Assembly: GCA_008477525.1 (NCBI GenBank)
Contig: SPDT01000003.1
Coordinates: 4,030,001 to 4,094,000, forward strand
From: Hypomyces perniciosus
Lineage: Eukaryota > Ascomycota > Sordariomycetes > Hypocreales > Hypocreaceae
Length of the DNA: 64,000 nucleotides
Reading direction: 5' to 3'
The translations under genes were made by a program, and so were the position numbers. Under the pieces are notes generated by a model, which saw nothing but the letters and a program-made list of their open reading frames with translations, had not been told where the DNA came from and searched no databases. Shown here piece after piece: positions 9,970-20,600 of the stretch (positions within the stretch are counted from its first letter, which is position 1; each line of letters opens with the position of its first letter).

Positions 9970-11253
9970 ATGATTCGAGGCACCGGCTCGCGAGAGAAAT
10001 CGAAACTGCGGGGCCAAACACATGGTTTCATCCCAATACTTGAAGGACCCTTGAATTGGGACGAATGGCGTGGTGCTCTTCGGCCTCACATTGATATCTC
10101 TATATGGCGGTACATGGTCTCTGATAAGCCTTCAGAACATGTCCCTCTACCGGAACCACGGGGGCCAGCAGTCACAATGTTCAACCCCCAGGCTACTTCT
10201 GTCGCGGAATTAACAGCGGATGAGCGTGACCGTTTTGACGATGAGTATCGCATCCACGTAAAAAGGGTTGAGGAATATGTCGATCAGAAAGAGAGCATCC
10301 AGAATGCGAAGGGGATCATTCTAAAACATGTCAGCCCTGAGAAGGCAAAGTTGCTGGATTCGGAAGCCTCCCTTCGCGAGTGGATGGAGGTCCTGGAAAA
10401 GACCACGGCTCCGTCAATGCGCCAAAGGATTCTCAGTGAAAGGGACAAATACAACGTTATTCTTGCCATGTTTGAAATGGAACACGTCCCTACTTCGGAC
10501 TGGGCATGTCAGTGGCACACGACAGTCAAGAGATGTCATCGATACAACCTTCCGGAGATGCACAGCGGATCGTGGCTGAGGGATGTAGCTTATCTTGTCC
10601 TCCCATACTCCAGTCAGCTGTACGAGAGCTTTAAAAAAGGAGCTGATGACCTGGATTTCTTGGCAATTGAGTGGAGAAAAGAGGCGGAGGCTGCAATCGC
10701 GTTTAAGAAGGCGCACGAGCAAGGCTGTCACAACAGCGAGGATATCAACAGCATCGACAACAATGACCAGACCCCATCTCCAACAGAACCTGACCCGTTA
10801 TCAAATAATGGGCCCGAAGTAATTGTTGAGCCTGAGCTTGTGAATCCCAAGATATGGACGTTTCTGGACGTTTTCAGGGAACTACGTGCTTTGAGGCACT
10901 CGGATCGAGACGAAAACCCTTTTGTATGGGACGAATCGTCTGAGTCAAGTAGGTCCACATCACCGGTGTCAGGTCAATTTGGGTGGAGGGTGGGATACTT
11001 CAGGAGAATAGCGGCGAAGTCACCAGAGAGGATCGAGATCAAGACGCCAGCGACAAAACCGTCAAAAGCGGCCCCTGGTAAATGCCCAGCCTGCGGTATC
11101 GGAGGGCATGAGCTACGGGACTGCTGGTATGTGTTTGACGACGGACGACCAAAATGGGTGGTGCTCAATGCGTCTCGTTTAGCAAGGGCCAAGAAGGCTC
11201 TGGAATCGGATCCTGAGCTGAGGAGCAGAGTGCAAGAAATGATGCGCAGATGA
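9970..11253 (+). CDS. Gag-like zinc-knuckle protein (orphan copia-type Gag)
   Basis: Single exon, 427 residues. The N-terminal part (about residues 20-260) has the helical W-rich pattern of Ty1/copia Gag proteins (LEGPLNWDEWRGAL near the start). A long acidic linker follows. A CCHC knuckle, CPACGIGGHELRDCW (C-x2-C-x4-H-x4-C), sits near residue 375. Fungal copia Gags end in this way. No protease, integrase or reverse transcriptase follows, and no LTRs are visible, so this is either a relic or a domesticated Gag. The intact long frame argues for some constraint or recent origin. A broken relative lies just downstream on the same strand. A cellular role, if any, would be RNA or nucleic-acid binding. 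Confidence 0.7.
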   Translation: MIRGTGSREKSKLRGQTHGFIPILEGPLNWDEWRGALRPHIDISIWRYMVSDKPSEHVPLPEPRGPAVTMFNPQATSVAELTADERDRFDDEYRIHVKRVEEYVDQKESIQNAKGIILKHVSPEKAKLLDSEASLREWMEVLEKTTAPSMRQRILSERDKYNVILAMFEMEHVPTSDWACQWHTTVKRCHRYNLPEMHSGSWLRDVAYLVLPYSSQLYESFKKGADDLDFLAIEWRKEAEAAIAFKKAHEQGCHNSEDINSIDNNDQTPSPTEPDPLSNNGPEVIVEPELVNPKIWTFLDVFRELRALRHSDRDENPFVWDESSESSRSTSPVSGQFGWRVGYFRRIAAKSPERIEIKTPATKPSKAAPGKCPACGIGGHELRDCWYVFDDGRPKWVVLNASRLARAKKALESDPELRSRVQEMMRR

Positions 11254-11601
11254 AGCACATGGGATTTTATGACGGCTGTGGTTTTTGGGATGCACAGGGA
11301 ACCATACTATACATAGACTTACTCACCAAGGCCAACGATAGCCCATTTGGTGTTGATGTTGAAGCGGGAGGAGAACTCGAAGATGATTGTGTACAGTAGG
11401 GAGTAGAGATGTAGAAGCTAATCCTTTCAGTTGATGTACAGACGCCATCGATTCATCTCAGGCCCTCGGCATTGGTGTATTATATCTGACGGAAGATGTT
11501 ATGGTTCAAACCCGTGGAAGGTTGGGTGTCTTGAACCTGGTCTCAAATAATAAAGCGTCGTCAGGACCCCTGTAACTCGGTTAAATCTTCAGACCCGTTA
11601 G
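11254..11601 (+). other. Spacer between the two Gag-like copies
   Basis: About 350 bp between the intact Gag-like gene and its degraded relative. I see no polymerase fragment, no LTR ends (TG...CA with a PBS) and no coding exon. Confidence 0.5.
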
Positions 11602-12613
11602 TTGCAAGATGCCCTCAAAAATATACGGATGAACATGCCAGGGGGCGACCAGGGAGCTTCAATCATTCTATCATTGTCAAAACTGCAGCTACAACACCAG
11701 ATAAGCCGGATGTCCTCACAAGCTACAATGGAAGAGGATGAGTTGTGTGTCGAAATGTCCATCCTGAACGGGCCCTCTGATTTGGACGAGTGGCATCACG
11801 CGCTTTCCCACATGTCACACACTCTTGCGCAACATATAAGCTCTGATGAGCCCTCACACACGCTTAGACCTTGCCCAGAACTTCCACCAGTCACGCGACC
11901 TGCGAATTGGATTTGACGGAAGATGAATTTCGTGCATGGGAAACTCACAATACAGTCTATGAGGCTCTGAGCGAAAAGTATGGATAAACAGCAGGCTAGG
12001 GTTCAGAAAACGCGTCAAATCATCCTCAACACAGTGAGTCCAAGTATAACTACGCAACTACGCCATCTGGGTGGTGATGAAACGACATTGCTTCGCAAAT
12101 GGATGGTGAAATTGGAAAGAGACATGGCGCCGACTCCTCGGATGGGACTCCAGATTAAAATGGAGAAATATCAAGCTATTCTGAAGCGTTTTGACACAGC
12201 AGAGAACTATATTGATTGTTCCTCTGAATGGTGCATAGCTGTGGAAAGAGGATCCGATTACAACCTTCCGGAAACGTATTGCAGTATATGGCTGTGGGAT
12301 ATAGCCAGGCTCGTCCGGCCATTGTCCCTAGAAGCGATCTTAAATCGGAGCCATTAACATTCATACAAGTGTGCCGGATGATACAAGATTTGAAACCAGT
12401 GGATCGCATGAAAGGGAAGAAGAGGCTGCTTTGACGCGCCGTGGCCCTTCCAAGAGGGCTTCTCGTGGTTGTCCGGCTTGTGGTATCAAAGGCCATAAAC
12501 TAGGTGACTGCTGGCATGTGTCTAGCAAGAACGCAACGAAAGGAAGAGTACACTACCGGTCTCGTCGGCACAAGGTTAGGAAGACTATGAAGTCAAATGC
12601 TGATGTACGATGA
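11602..12613 (+). pseudogene. Broken second copy of the Gag-like zinc-knuckle gene
   Basis: Three frame segments on the plus strand (11602-11916, 11980-12357, 12371-12613) align in order with the intact gene just upstream. Shared features are ILNGPSDLDEW versus ILEGPLNWDEW, then SPSITTQL...LLRKWMVKLE versus SPEKAKLL...LREWMEVLE, then YNLPE, then the CCHC knuckle CPACGIKGHKLGDCW. The frame shifts near 11905 and again near 11985. A stop follows at 12357, and the linker of about 130 residues in the intact copy is missing. Divergence between the copies is substantial, so the duplication is not recent. Splicing could in principle join some pieces, but I found no good splice sites doing so. Confidence 0.7.
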
Positions 12614-13369
12614 GGGCCCCATGCTGCATGGCTACAGCGCTATTGCCAAGATGTTGAATGCACATACAGGCACACAACATGACGGCAACACGTATTGGGC
12701 ATTGATTGGGAATTACACAGTAGATGACTAGGTACGTTGGAGCGTGGGTTGGGTAGTGGTACATGACATTTGTTGATGCCCAACATGCGATACTTTTTTA
12801 CTTCTGGGCTCTCTCCGAGCCGATAGAGAAGTGGTCAAGGTCTTTATCCATGCTACCAAGATGAGGCTGCGATGCCTTTTCAAGCAAGTGATCTTTACTA
12901 ATAGGAAGTCTTCTTTGAAGATTGGCGTCCGGGAAATGTTTCTTTATAAACGACAGGTAATAGGTGCTCATATACCTACCAGCATGGGAACGAATCCCAT
13001 CCCCATCCCCAATCGGTCTCCAATCGACGCAATAATATTCGTAATACATCCTGCAGTGTAACATGTATGCATATTGCATATCCACACGGAGCCTGACTGG
13101 AACTTCTCCAAGGCTCTAATGAGTCGATTAGAACTCAGCCTCATCTGCGGCCTCTTTTGAAGACCAGCATGGCACTTGCTTCCGCATAGCTTCATGCTTT
13201 TCATGAATTCATCATTATATTGGCCACCTCATTTGAGAATAAAAGCAATCAAGGTATGAGATCGATTGCACTTGGTTGGTAACACTGATGGCCTCCATGA
13301 AACTGACCCAATATTTGCGCAGTCAGACTCCTCTCGAGACCCCATTCGAGACCCGTCCGCTTAGCTGCC
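12614..13369. other. Intergenic, promoter side of the gasdermin-like gene
   Basis: No supported gene. Short frames on both strands overlap each other and carry no motif. The last few hundred bases should hold the promoter of the gene at 13370. Confidence 0.5.
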
Positions 13370-14227
13370 ATGTCAAACTCACGAAAGACCTATTTCCTCT
13401 GCCCTACCTGGGACTATCATCCTGACGGCCCTATCCAGCTCGGCAACATCATCCTCTCCCCAAGCTGCCCAGCCGAAGCACTGAACTCTCCCAGCGGGCC
13501 GCGTCCCTCTGAGGACGCTCTCTTTCCAACTACCACCAAGACCGGCGTGACTTGGTCGACTGATAAACTGCGCTCGGGGCGGTATGGCCTTTGGACTCAG
13601 TTCCTATCCTCTCTCACGGGCGTCGATATTAATCTCGGATACGAGCATTCGTTCGAGGCTGGACAGGCCTTCGCGTTCAAGACAATCGACACGATCGAGT
13701 TTCTCCCCACCCCCGACTTTCTGCAGCGCAGTATCGCGTCCTCTCCGATGGCGATAGATTTCCTGCGCCGAAGTCGCTTTCGAAAGTACGTGTACATGAT
13801 AACGGCGCTCAAGATTGCACGGGGCACAACCGTGAAGACGTCGTTCCATACATCACGGGCACCTGAGCTGAAGGTTGGCATCGACGGAGCCCTCATCGGT
13901 GCGCCGGTTTCCTTGGGGCCAGAGTTCCGAGGGCAGTGGGGGGACGGCGAGAGTAACTCGTTTGACGGATCGTCAGACTTTGTCTTTGCCTTCCGTCTCC
14001 GCAAGGTGATTGTCCATCGTTCCGGGAAGATCACGCACTCGGAGTACACAAAAGGTGCTATGTATGACGCGGATCGGCGCCGGAGCGATTTACAAGGCCC
14101 TCTATTCCAAGTGGACGGCTTGGCTGGGGAGGATGCGTCGGCCGAAGACTTCGGATGCGATCTTGTAGTCAACGTTATGGATGATGACGAAGAGTGCGTC
14201 TGTGTCCGACCAGAAGAAGAAGACTGA
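13370..14227 (+). CDS. Probable fungal gasdermin-like (HET-Q1/RCD-1 type) protein
   Basis: Single exon, 285 residues, ATG in the context GCTGCCATG. No signal peptide or membrane helix is visible. A Pro/Gly-rich start containing DGPIQLGNIILSP is followed by a beta-rich body with alternating hydrophobics (SDFVFAFRLRKVIVHR). The end is an acidic tail. Assignment as gasdermin-like rests on size, this layout and above all on convergent adjacency (146 bp) to a DUF7580-subtilisin protease. That partnership is described for Podospora het-Q1/het-Q2, where the protease removes about 5 kDa from the C-terminus and the freed N-terminal part makes membrane pores and kills the cell. Here Phe246 in a PLFQ context lies just before a 39-residue acidic tail and would be a plausible site. 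The family is diverse, so alternatives remain. It is at least a conserved fungal protein of this type. Confidence 0.6.
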   Translation: MSNSRKTYFLCPTWDYHPDGPIQLGNIILSPSCPAEALNSPSGPRPSEDALFPTTTKTGVTWSTDKLRSGRYGLWTQFLSSLTGVDINLGYEHSFEAGQAFAFKTIDTIEFLPTPDFLQRSIASSPMAIDFLRRSRFRKYVYMITALKIARGTTVKTSFHTSRAPELKVGIDGALIGAPVSLGPEFRGQWGDGESNSFDGSSDFVFAFRLRKVIVHRSGKITHSEYTKGAMYDADRRRSDLQGPLFQVDGLAGEDASAEDFGCDLVVNVMDDDEECVCVRPEEED

Positions 14228-14373
14228 GCTGTACTGCACATTTGATCAAGTATCAGCAGGATCAGATTATGAGATGGTCTTGTCACATCGTCAAAGCTTT
14301 GTATTTATGGCAACTTTATTACAAAACTGAACAGAGACTATAGTCACAAGATGAATCGGTTTCTCCAAGTCCC

Positions 14374-17368
14374 TCAAAGCGTTCCGTTCAGTACGTTCAT
14401 CATAATCATCTTCCTGTACTCTGGCGATTTTTCGAAGAATTTCGAAGCAGAGATCACATTGTAACCATGCCTTTCGTTCGACATATTCAATAGCATGTCC
14501 CTCATCTTCTCGTATTGCTTCAACTTTCTCGCATCTTCCGGAGACAGGTTCTGCCGCGCATAGAGAAGAACGAGGGCAGCAATACCAGCTGCGATGGGTG
14601 TCGCAAAAGAAGTACCAGACTTTCGACGCTTAAAAGGGTGCTGTGGTGTAGGACGTGGCCAGGCAGCTTCGACGGCTTCACCGAGTGTCAGGAAGTTGTA
14701 GTCGTGCTGCTGAGCTGTTGGATTCGTTCGACTGCTGTTGCCCATACCGTCGCCGGCGTATATGCAAAAGACATTGCTAAGTCGCGCAGGAAATGCCGGG
14801 GCGGTGCTGTGAGCTCCGCTGTTTGAAGCGGCTGTAAACATAAGAATGCCTGCCGCATGGGCCGCCAGGATTGAGGCCCGAAGCTCGTCGCAACCTGCCT
14901 CGGTTTCCTCAAAAAGGCCGAACGACATGGATATGATGTCCACTTGCCACTCTGTGACCGCATGGGTGATAGCCTATGTTTCTTTCAGTCATCCGCGCTT
15001 ATCAGCATATCCGGTGTTGAAGTTGGTATACCTTGGCAATCTCGCAAGGAGATACTGGATGATGCTCAGCAATCCGAGCTATGTATATGTCGCAATCGGG
15101 GGCAACGTTGAGGAAGAGACTGGTCACATGGGTACCGTGGCCACTCGAGTCCCCAGCCTTACTATCCTTGTGGCCCCCAAGATTATTCACCCAGCTTCGA
15201 ACCTCTCTTATTCTCTCGCGGCTAGCTCTGATACTTAGATGTCTGATATCGACACCCGTATCAAGAATGGCCACTTTGATACGCTCAGTCCCCTCTTTCA
15301 CTACATCTCGAATTGCTTTATTGTATATTTGTTCGTGGGTTTCCAGGAAATCATCCGCATACTGACACCTGTGTGGCCGGGGTGTTAACAGAAAACCATC
15401 AGTTGACCCTTTCCCAAGAGGGGATAATAATGCGAAATAGGGATGACTTGAGGACCTACACATTTTTAGGAAATTCGAGTGGCGTGTTATCGTCAAAAAG
15501 ACCGCAATCCCCTTTTGCGAAAGACTCATCCCTAGCCACTTCAGTAGAAACTCCTAGGCTAGACGAGAGTCCCAGAGGCAATTCCTCTGGTAGGCTCTCA
15601 TGTTGGTTTGGGGCGCGCTGCTTCTTGGTTGCTGGCCTTCGATCTAGTTTTCTTACTGACCAAACGGGTAATTGAGAGGATGAAACAGCCTGATAGTTCT
15701 GGGTGGCACGTTTTGGTTCTCCTTTAAATGGGTTGTGTCTCCGATCAGCAACGGGAGGAGGCGACTCGGACCGATCTCTCTTGCGATTAGTTCTTGGTGT
15801 GGATTCGACGAGCCCAAGCTCAAGCTTTTTGACAACCTTCCTGTATAGCTTCTCTCTGATCTTCAAATCTGTATCTTTACCACAAGAACCATTAGACCTC
15901 AGTGACCTTGATATACTTTGATGAACCAGAAGACAGCCCCTAATCGCTTCAACATATGAGTCACTACGCTCTGTTTCGAGGTTTTCAACATAGTGTAGGA
16001 GTTCAACCCAAGTCGAGCGATTTGCTTCACCGCACTGAGGGCTGATACTTAACTGGATGCTTTGTCCGCAATCTATTTCCAGCAGGAGCTTTGCAAAAGA
16101 TAACAGCGTTGGGTGACCGATTTGGAAATCATGGGAGTCCGCCGAGGCCGGGAAGCTTGAAGAAAAGGATAGATATGGGAGCCCTTGTTTAATCTCATCA
16201 TAAGAAGGACTCAATAAATAGATCCTTTTCGAGCTCAAGTCGGCGTTGAAGAAGTCCATAAGGCAGTAACCGAGTTTGACAGCCAGAGCACGCTTCTCTT
16301 TAGGGCTGAACCGAGTTGAAGACGATTCCCTGAAGAAATTGTTCGAATTCAACGGCTCGAAAGCACCCTTTTCGATCAACTGATCTAGTGATTTCCTGGA
16401 AGATGATCCCCAATATTCTGCCTCCGAGGCAAGTCCAGTCCAGGCTCCGAACAGCCCATGATCCTCGATGAGCAGGGCGAGGCCTTTGCCCTGGCCAGAG
16501 TTTCGTTGTAGGTCTTCGCAAATGTTGGAGATTTCAGTAATAGAGTCGTTGCTTCTATGAAACACGTTAGATGTCGGTATTTATAATTAAGTTTGTGACT
16601 TCTTCACACGGGGGCTGCCAAAGAAACATACATGTTGACGCGTCCACAATGAGCCTCTTGCCAATTATTTGAACCAGGGCATAAATCTGGGCATGAAGAG
16701 AGTGCGAGATGCAGACTTGGTAATGACATGAGCTCATCAGGGTTCTCTGAAAGCTTCAACATGACCTCGTGTTGCTTGCCGCATCCAAAGTGCTTAAACA
16801 GAACTTCGAAAGCAGACGTCACTCGATCTCGCATCCTTGTGTTCTCCCATACCCGAGACTTTTGCTTCCGCACTGACAGAGAGCGTGCTGGATCTTGTGG
16901 TGGTGTGAGAAGTTGGCTCAGGAAGTCATTGGATTCCTTGGCTGTTTCCAAAGCCTTCCTCAGTTCGTTGTCTTCTTCAGGTAGCCTGAAAAGAGTTTGA
17001 TGGGGCCCTGCTACTAAGTCGAGTTTATCCGACGAAGACTCCAGGTATTGTATCAATCCTTTTAACCGTGTATATGGCATAGATTTACCCAGGCAAGATG
17101 GCCCCACGAATCGGTCATGAACGAGGTGGTCCAACACGGAGCATAGGTTGCTCAAATTGTCCAGGCATCCTTGAAACTCGGATGCAGTGAGGTCACGAGC
17201 AGTCCCCTCGACCAGAAAAACGCAACGAAGCTCGGTCTCAAAAAGCTGAGCAGTGAAGTGTATGCTGCGGTGATCGGGCTGAGGCTTATGCTTCGCTTGT
17301 CTCCCCTCCAGGAGACCCTTCAGCTCCTGGAGGATGCGCCATTCATCACAGTCAATGAGATAGGGCAT
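14374..17368 (-). CDS. DUF7580-subtilisin (S8) protease, HET-Q2-like
   Basis: Four exons, 16632-17368, 15460-16554, 15032-15368 and 14374-14973, give 922 residues with phases agreeing at all three introns. Residues 1 to about 500 are a helical region of DUF7580 type: LHLALSSCPD, then NWQEAHCGR, then GLALLIEDHGLFGAW, then LGYCLMDFF. A basic Ser/Pro-rich linker follows. The C-terminal third is a subtilisin domain with Asp647 in AILDTGVD, His688 in GHGTHV, oxyanion Asn774 in TAASNSG and Ser845 in SGTSFATPIAAG, so the triad is complete. No signal peptide is seen, so it should act inside the cell. Fungal proteases of this build pair with gasdermin-like genes, and the neighbour at 13370 fits. A TTCACAG just before the ATG looks like a splice acceptor, so an upstream exon may exist. 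Confidence 0.85.
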
Positions 17369-17665
17369 CTGTGAAGGTCTACTGGTCGTTAATAGTCATA
17401 ACAAAGTACCATCAGCGGCGAGATTTCAGGATGGTCGTCAGCGTGACATTGATATGGAGGAAGATGAGGGGATTCAGTGCCCAGCTCATGCAGGCAGACA
17501 CCCCGCAGTCGTGGGATGATTCTGCTCCAATCAATGTAATTTGCCAAGCTGATACCGAGTCCTTGAACAGGACTCCGAGAAAGACGAGGGGTTTTTCCTC
17601 CTGCATTAACAATTCCTGCTGTTGAGCTTTGGCAAACCGGCTCCAGGGAGACCTCAAATTCAGAT
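17369..17665. promoter_or_regulatory. Divergent promoter region between protease and NLR
   Basis: 297 bp separate the outward-facing ATGs of the subtilisin-like protease (minus) and the NLR (plus), so both are probably controlled from this stretch. No clear TATA element or known operator was recognised. Part of it could be a missed first exon of the protease. Confidence 0.45.
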
Positions 17666-20600
17666 ATGGCGTCCTCGGCTAGTGATGATAGTGATCTTCT
17701 TTACAACTTGGCCTGCGAGTGCGAAAAGCTTTTTGATACTGCATTATTACAGCTACCGAAAGAATGGGCGGCGGCAATCGACCTGTTCACAGAATACCAG
17801 CAACGCTTTGCAGCATGGGCTGCTCAGCTCGGGGTGTTTGCGCGAAAAAGTCAGTGTCTTGATACGAGACTCCGAAATCTGCCCGATCTTCAGGATTTGG
17901 TTGCTCGGCTCCTAGATATCATCCGACAAAGTTTGAACCAGTGTAAGCGCGAAATGCGAAAATATATTCCTCTAGGTACTTTTCTAAGCACTCTGCAGTT
18001 ATTGAATCTGAAGAGACTAGCCATGTCGATGATGAGAAGGAGATGGCATCGGGAATTGGCCCGCCTCAAGTTAAGACTGAGAAACGACGTAGAGAAGCTT
18101 TGGAGGCGATCGACGAAGCGCTCTCTCGGTTGAATCGTCTGGGTGTTGCGATCCGGCAGTCATCCCGCAGCAAAATCGATACCAGAACCAAGATGCTAGC
18201 AGCTGGATTGGACTCAAGGCCCTTTGAGGCCTTGTGTCACCTCGTCGTCCAAACATTATATCCAAGTGCACATAGATCCCTTAAAGACCATCTTGGCAGG
18301 TCAATGACCAGCAGGTTTGAGGATATGTTACGTTTCAAGAATCGCCAGAAGAAGCTCCAAGCTCGTCGCACAGACTCGATACCGGTTATGCCTGTCATCA
18401 GTGAAGTCGTGGAGACTAGTACGAAGGAGACTTCGCTCGAGGCTACCGAAAAGCCAAAGCAGCGGCCTCCGACAGTGACTCTCCGATCTGCCAATATTCC
18501 GAGGAACCGATATACTGCACCTATGTCAGATTTGTCTTCTATCAACACGAAACAGATCAGAGAGCGCGTAAGGCACATAGGGGAATCGCCCTCACGATTG
18601 CATAAGACTTCATCTATCCAAATCAAACAAGGGAACTATCCGGACCTACCAGTCATGAAGGACAGAAACACTACGACTTGCGAGTGGTGCGCCGAAGAAC
18701 TCAGCAAAAACATATCAAGTAGTGAATGGCGGTATGTGTCCAGCGAGTGGGAGAATCGGTGTGTCTAGTATCATACGCTAACTTTGGTGGTGCAGACGAC
18801 ATGTCGACCGAGATCTGAAGCCTTATTTGTGTATTTCGGAAAAGTGTCCTGACGCTCATCCATCCTATACAAACTTTGACGAGTGGTTTGAGCATATGCG
18901 GAACCACAGTCGACGCTGGCATCAAGATATCTTCATGTCTTATCTTTGGATATGCGCAATTTGCGACGGAACTCAGAATTCCTACGCTGATTCAGAGGTC
19001 CTCTTATCCCACATGGAAGAGTCTCATGTGAATCAGTTTACGACAGAACAGTTTCAGGTCATTTCCCGACAAAGCAAGATTGAGAAGCCAAGATCATGGA
19101 ATGAGTGTCCTCTATGCTGTTTCACAATTGAAGAAGTAAAGAATCCAGGGGGGGCGGCCTTGACCAAGAGGCTGAAGGAGCCAATCGAGGAAGAGTCTAC
19201 AAAAAGCGCCCGAGTTACGCTTGAGATGCGGAATCCCAATCCCCACAGAGCAGCCGATGATGCTTCTATGATGTCTTATGAGTCAGACGATTCTTCAGAC
19301 AACTCAGAGAGACCATTAATTACTGAGGACGCCAAGGCAACGTCACGACATATTGCATCACACCTACAAGTGCTCATGTTTCTGACCATACGATTGGCAT
19401 CTCTGCAAGAGAAGGGAGAGGCTTCAGGAGACGATATCAACAGCGACTCTGTTGACATTGATGAAAGCGTTAATTCATCTCGTGATGAAGATCTAGGGAA
19501 ACTTTCCGACCTCGCCGTCTCCGATGAAGACATCGAAATGACAGGCACAGATAATCTCCTGGCTGACCCTGACGCTACCGCTCATGGTGGCACTGAATTT
19601 CAGTCCGATGGCAACTTCCCCATTCCAGACACCAATGAGGATTGGGTTGGTATTACCCGGCACTGTTATGTACCCACCGCGGAAGACGACAGATTCCTCC
19701 AGACTTTGATAAGTTCAGGAGCTTACCAGTCACATTTGGATCCTGTAGCAAGCGGCCCACCAGCGGGGTCATCTTCCTCCACATCCCCACAGCCCAACGA
19801 CTCATCCCTTCAGTCATCTATCCCCCAGCTGCCAACGCTTTCTTTAGATCTTTGGGATAAAGCTTTGAGCAAGTCCAACGACAGAACCAAGAAATGGATT
19901 CAAAGTCTAGGGCACAACTCCTCGGACCGAACAAACCCAAAAGAGCAAATTGGGGAACTCATTTGCCTTATCGAGGATAAAAGGCTTGCAGAACAGAAGG
20001 ACAAGCCTCTGAAAATCCCAATTGGTAACCAGACGATTATCCTTCGCGAGTTTGTTACCGATGCTGTCAACTTTCTTACCAAGGTTGGGGACACCACCAT
20101 GGCCTTCGCTCCATCACAACCTAGTGCGCCATGGGCCGTTGTGAAGGCAATTATGACAGTGAGTTTGGCTTAATGGAATTTCTTCTGTATCTTTCTCGAA
20201 GGGAAAAAGTATAGAATGAAAAGCACAACAATGAGGCGTCGCGCATCAGGAAGCTAATTATCCTCAGATTCCGGTCAATGAAGCCGAGCAGGTGGCTGCT
20301 CTCGTCGGAACAGTTCAGTGGTTTGTACGCATTATATGCAGGGGTCAGCTGTACGAGCTTCTATATAGTGAACAGACGACTGACAAAACGGCTGTGTCAA
20401 AAATGCACGACGCCTTGCTCGACTTGTATGTCGCCATAATAGAGCTGTTAGCCGAGCCTAAGGGCCTATTTGGTGGAGAGGTGGTCAGCCAAATCTTCAA
20501 CGCAATCCTCCAACCTGAGGAGGCCGGTAGTCTTGTCTCGGACCTCTTCAAGAAGGAGCAAAAGTTTGACCTCCAAGTTCAAAGCTGTGAAGCCTCGCGC

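Noticed and set aside
9970..12613. Complete LTR retrotransposon
   Set aside because: No integrase, reverse transcriptase, RNase H or LTR pair visible; only Gag-like parts.
12798..13204. Possible small gene before the gasdermin-like gene
   Set aside because: Frames on both strands overlap and neither shows a motif.
13597..14286. 229-residue minus-strand frame
   Set aside because: Antisense shadow of the gasdermin-like gene.
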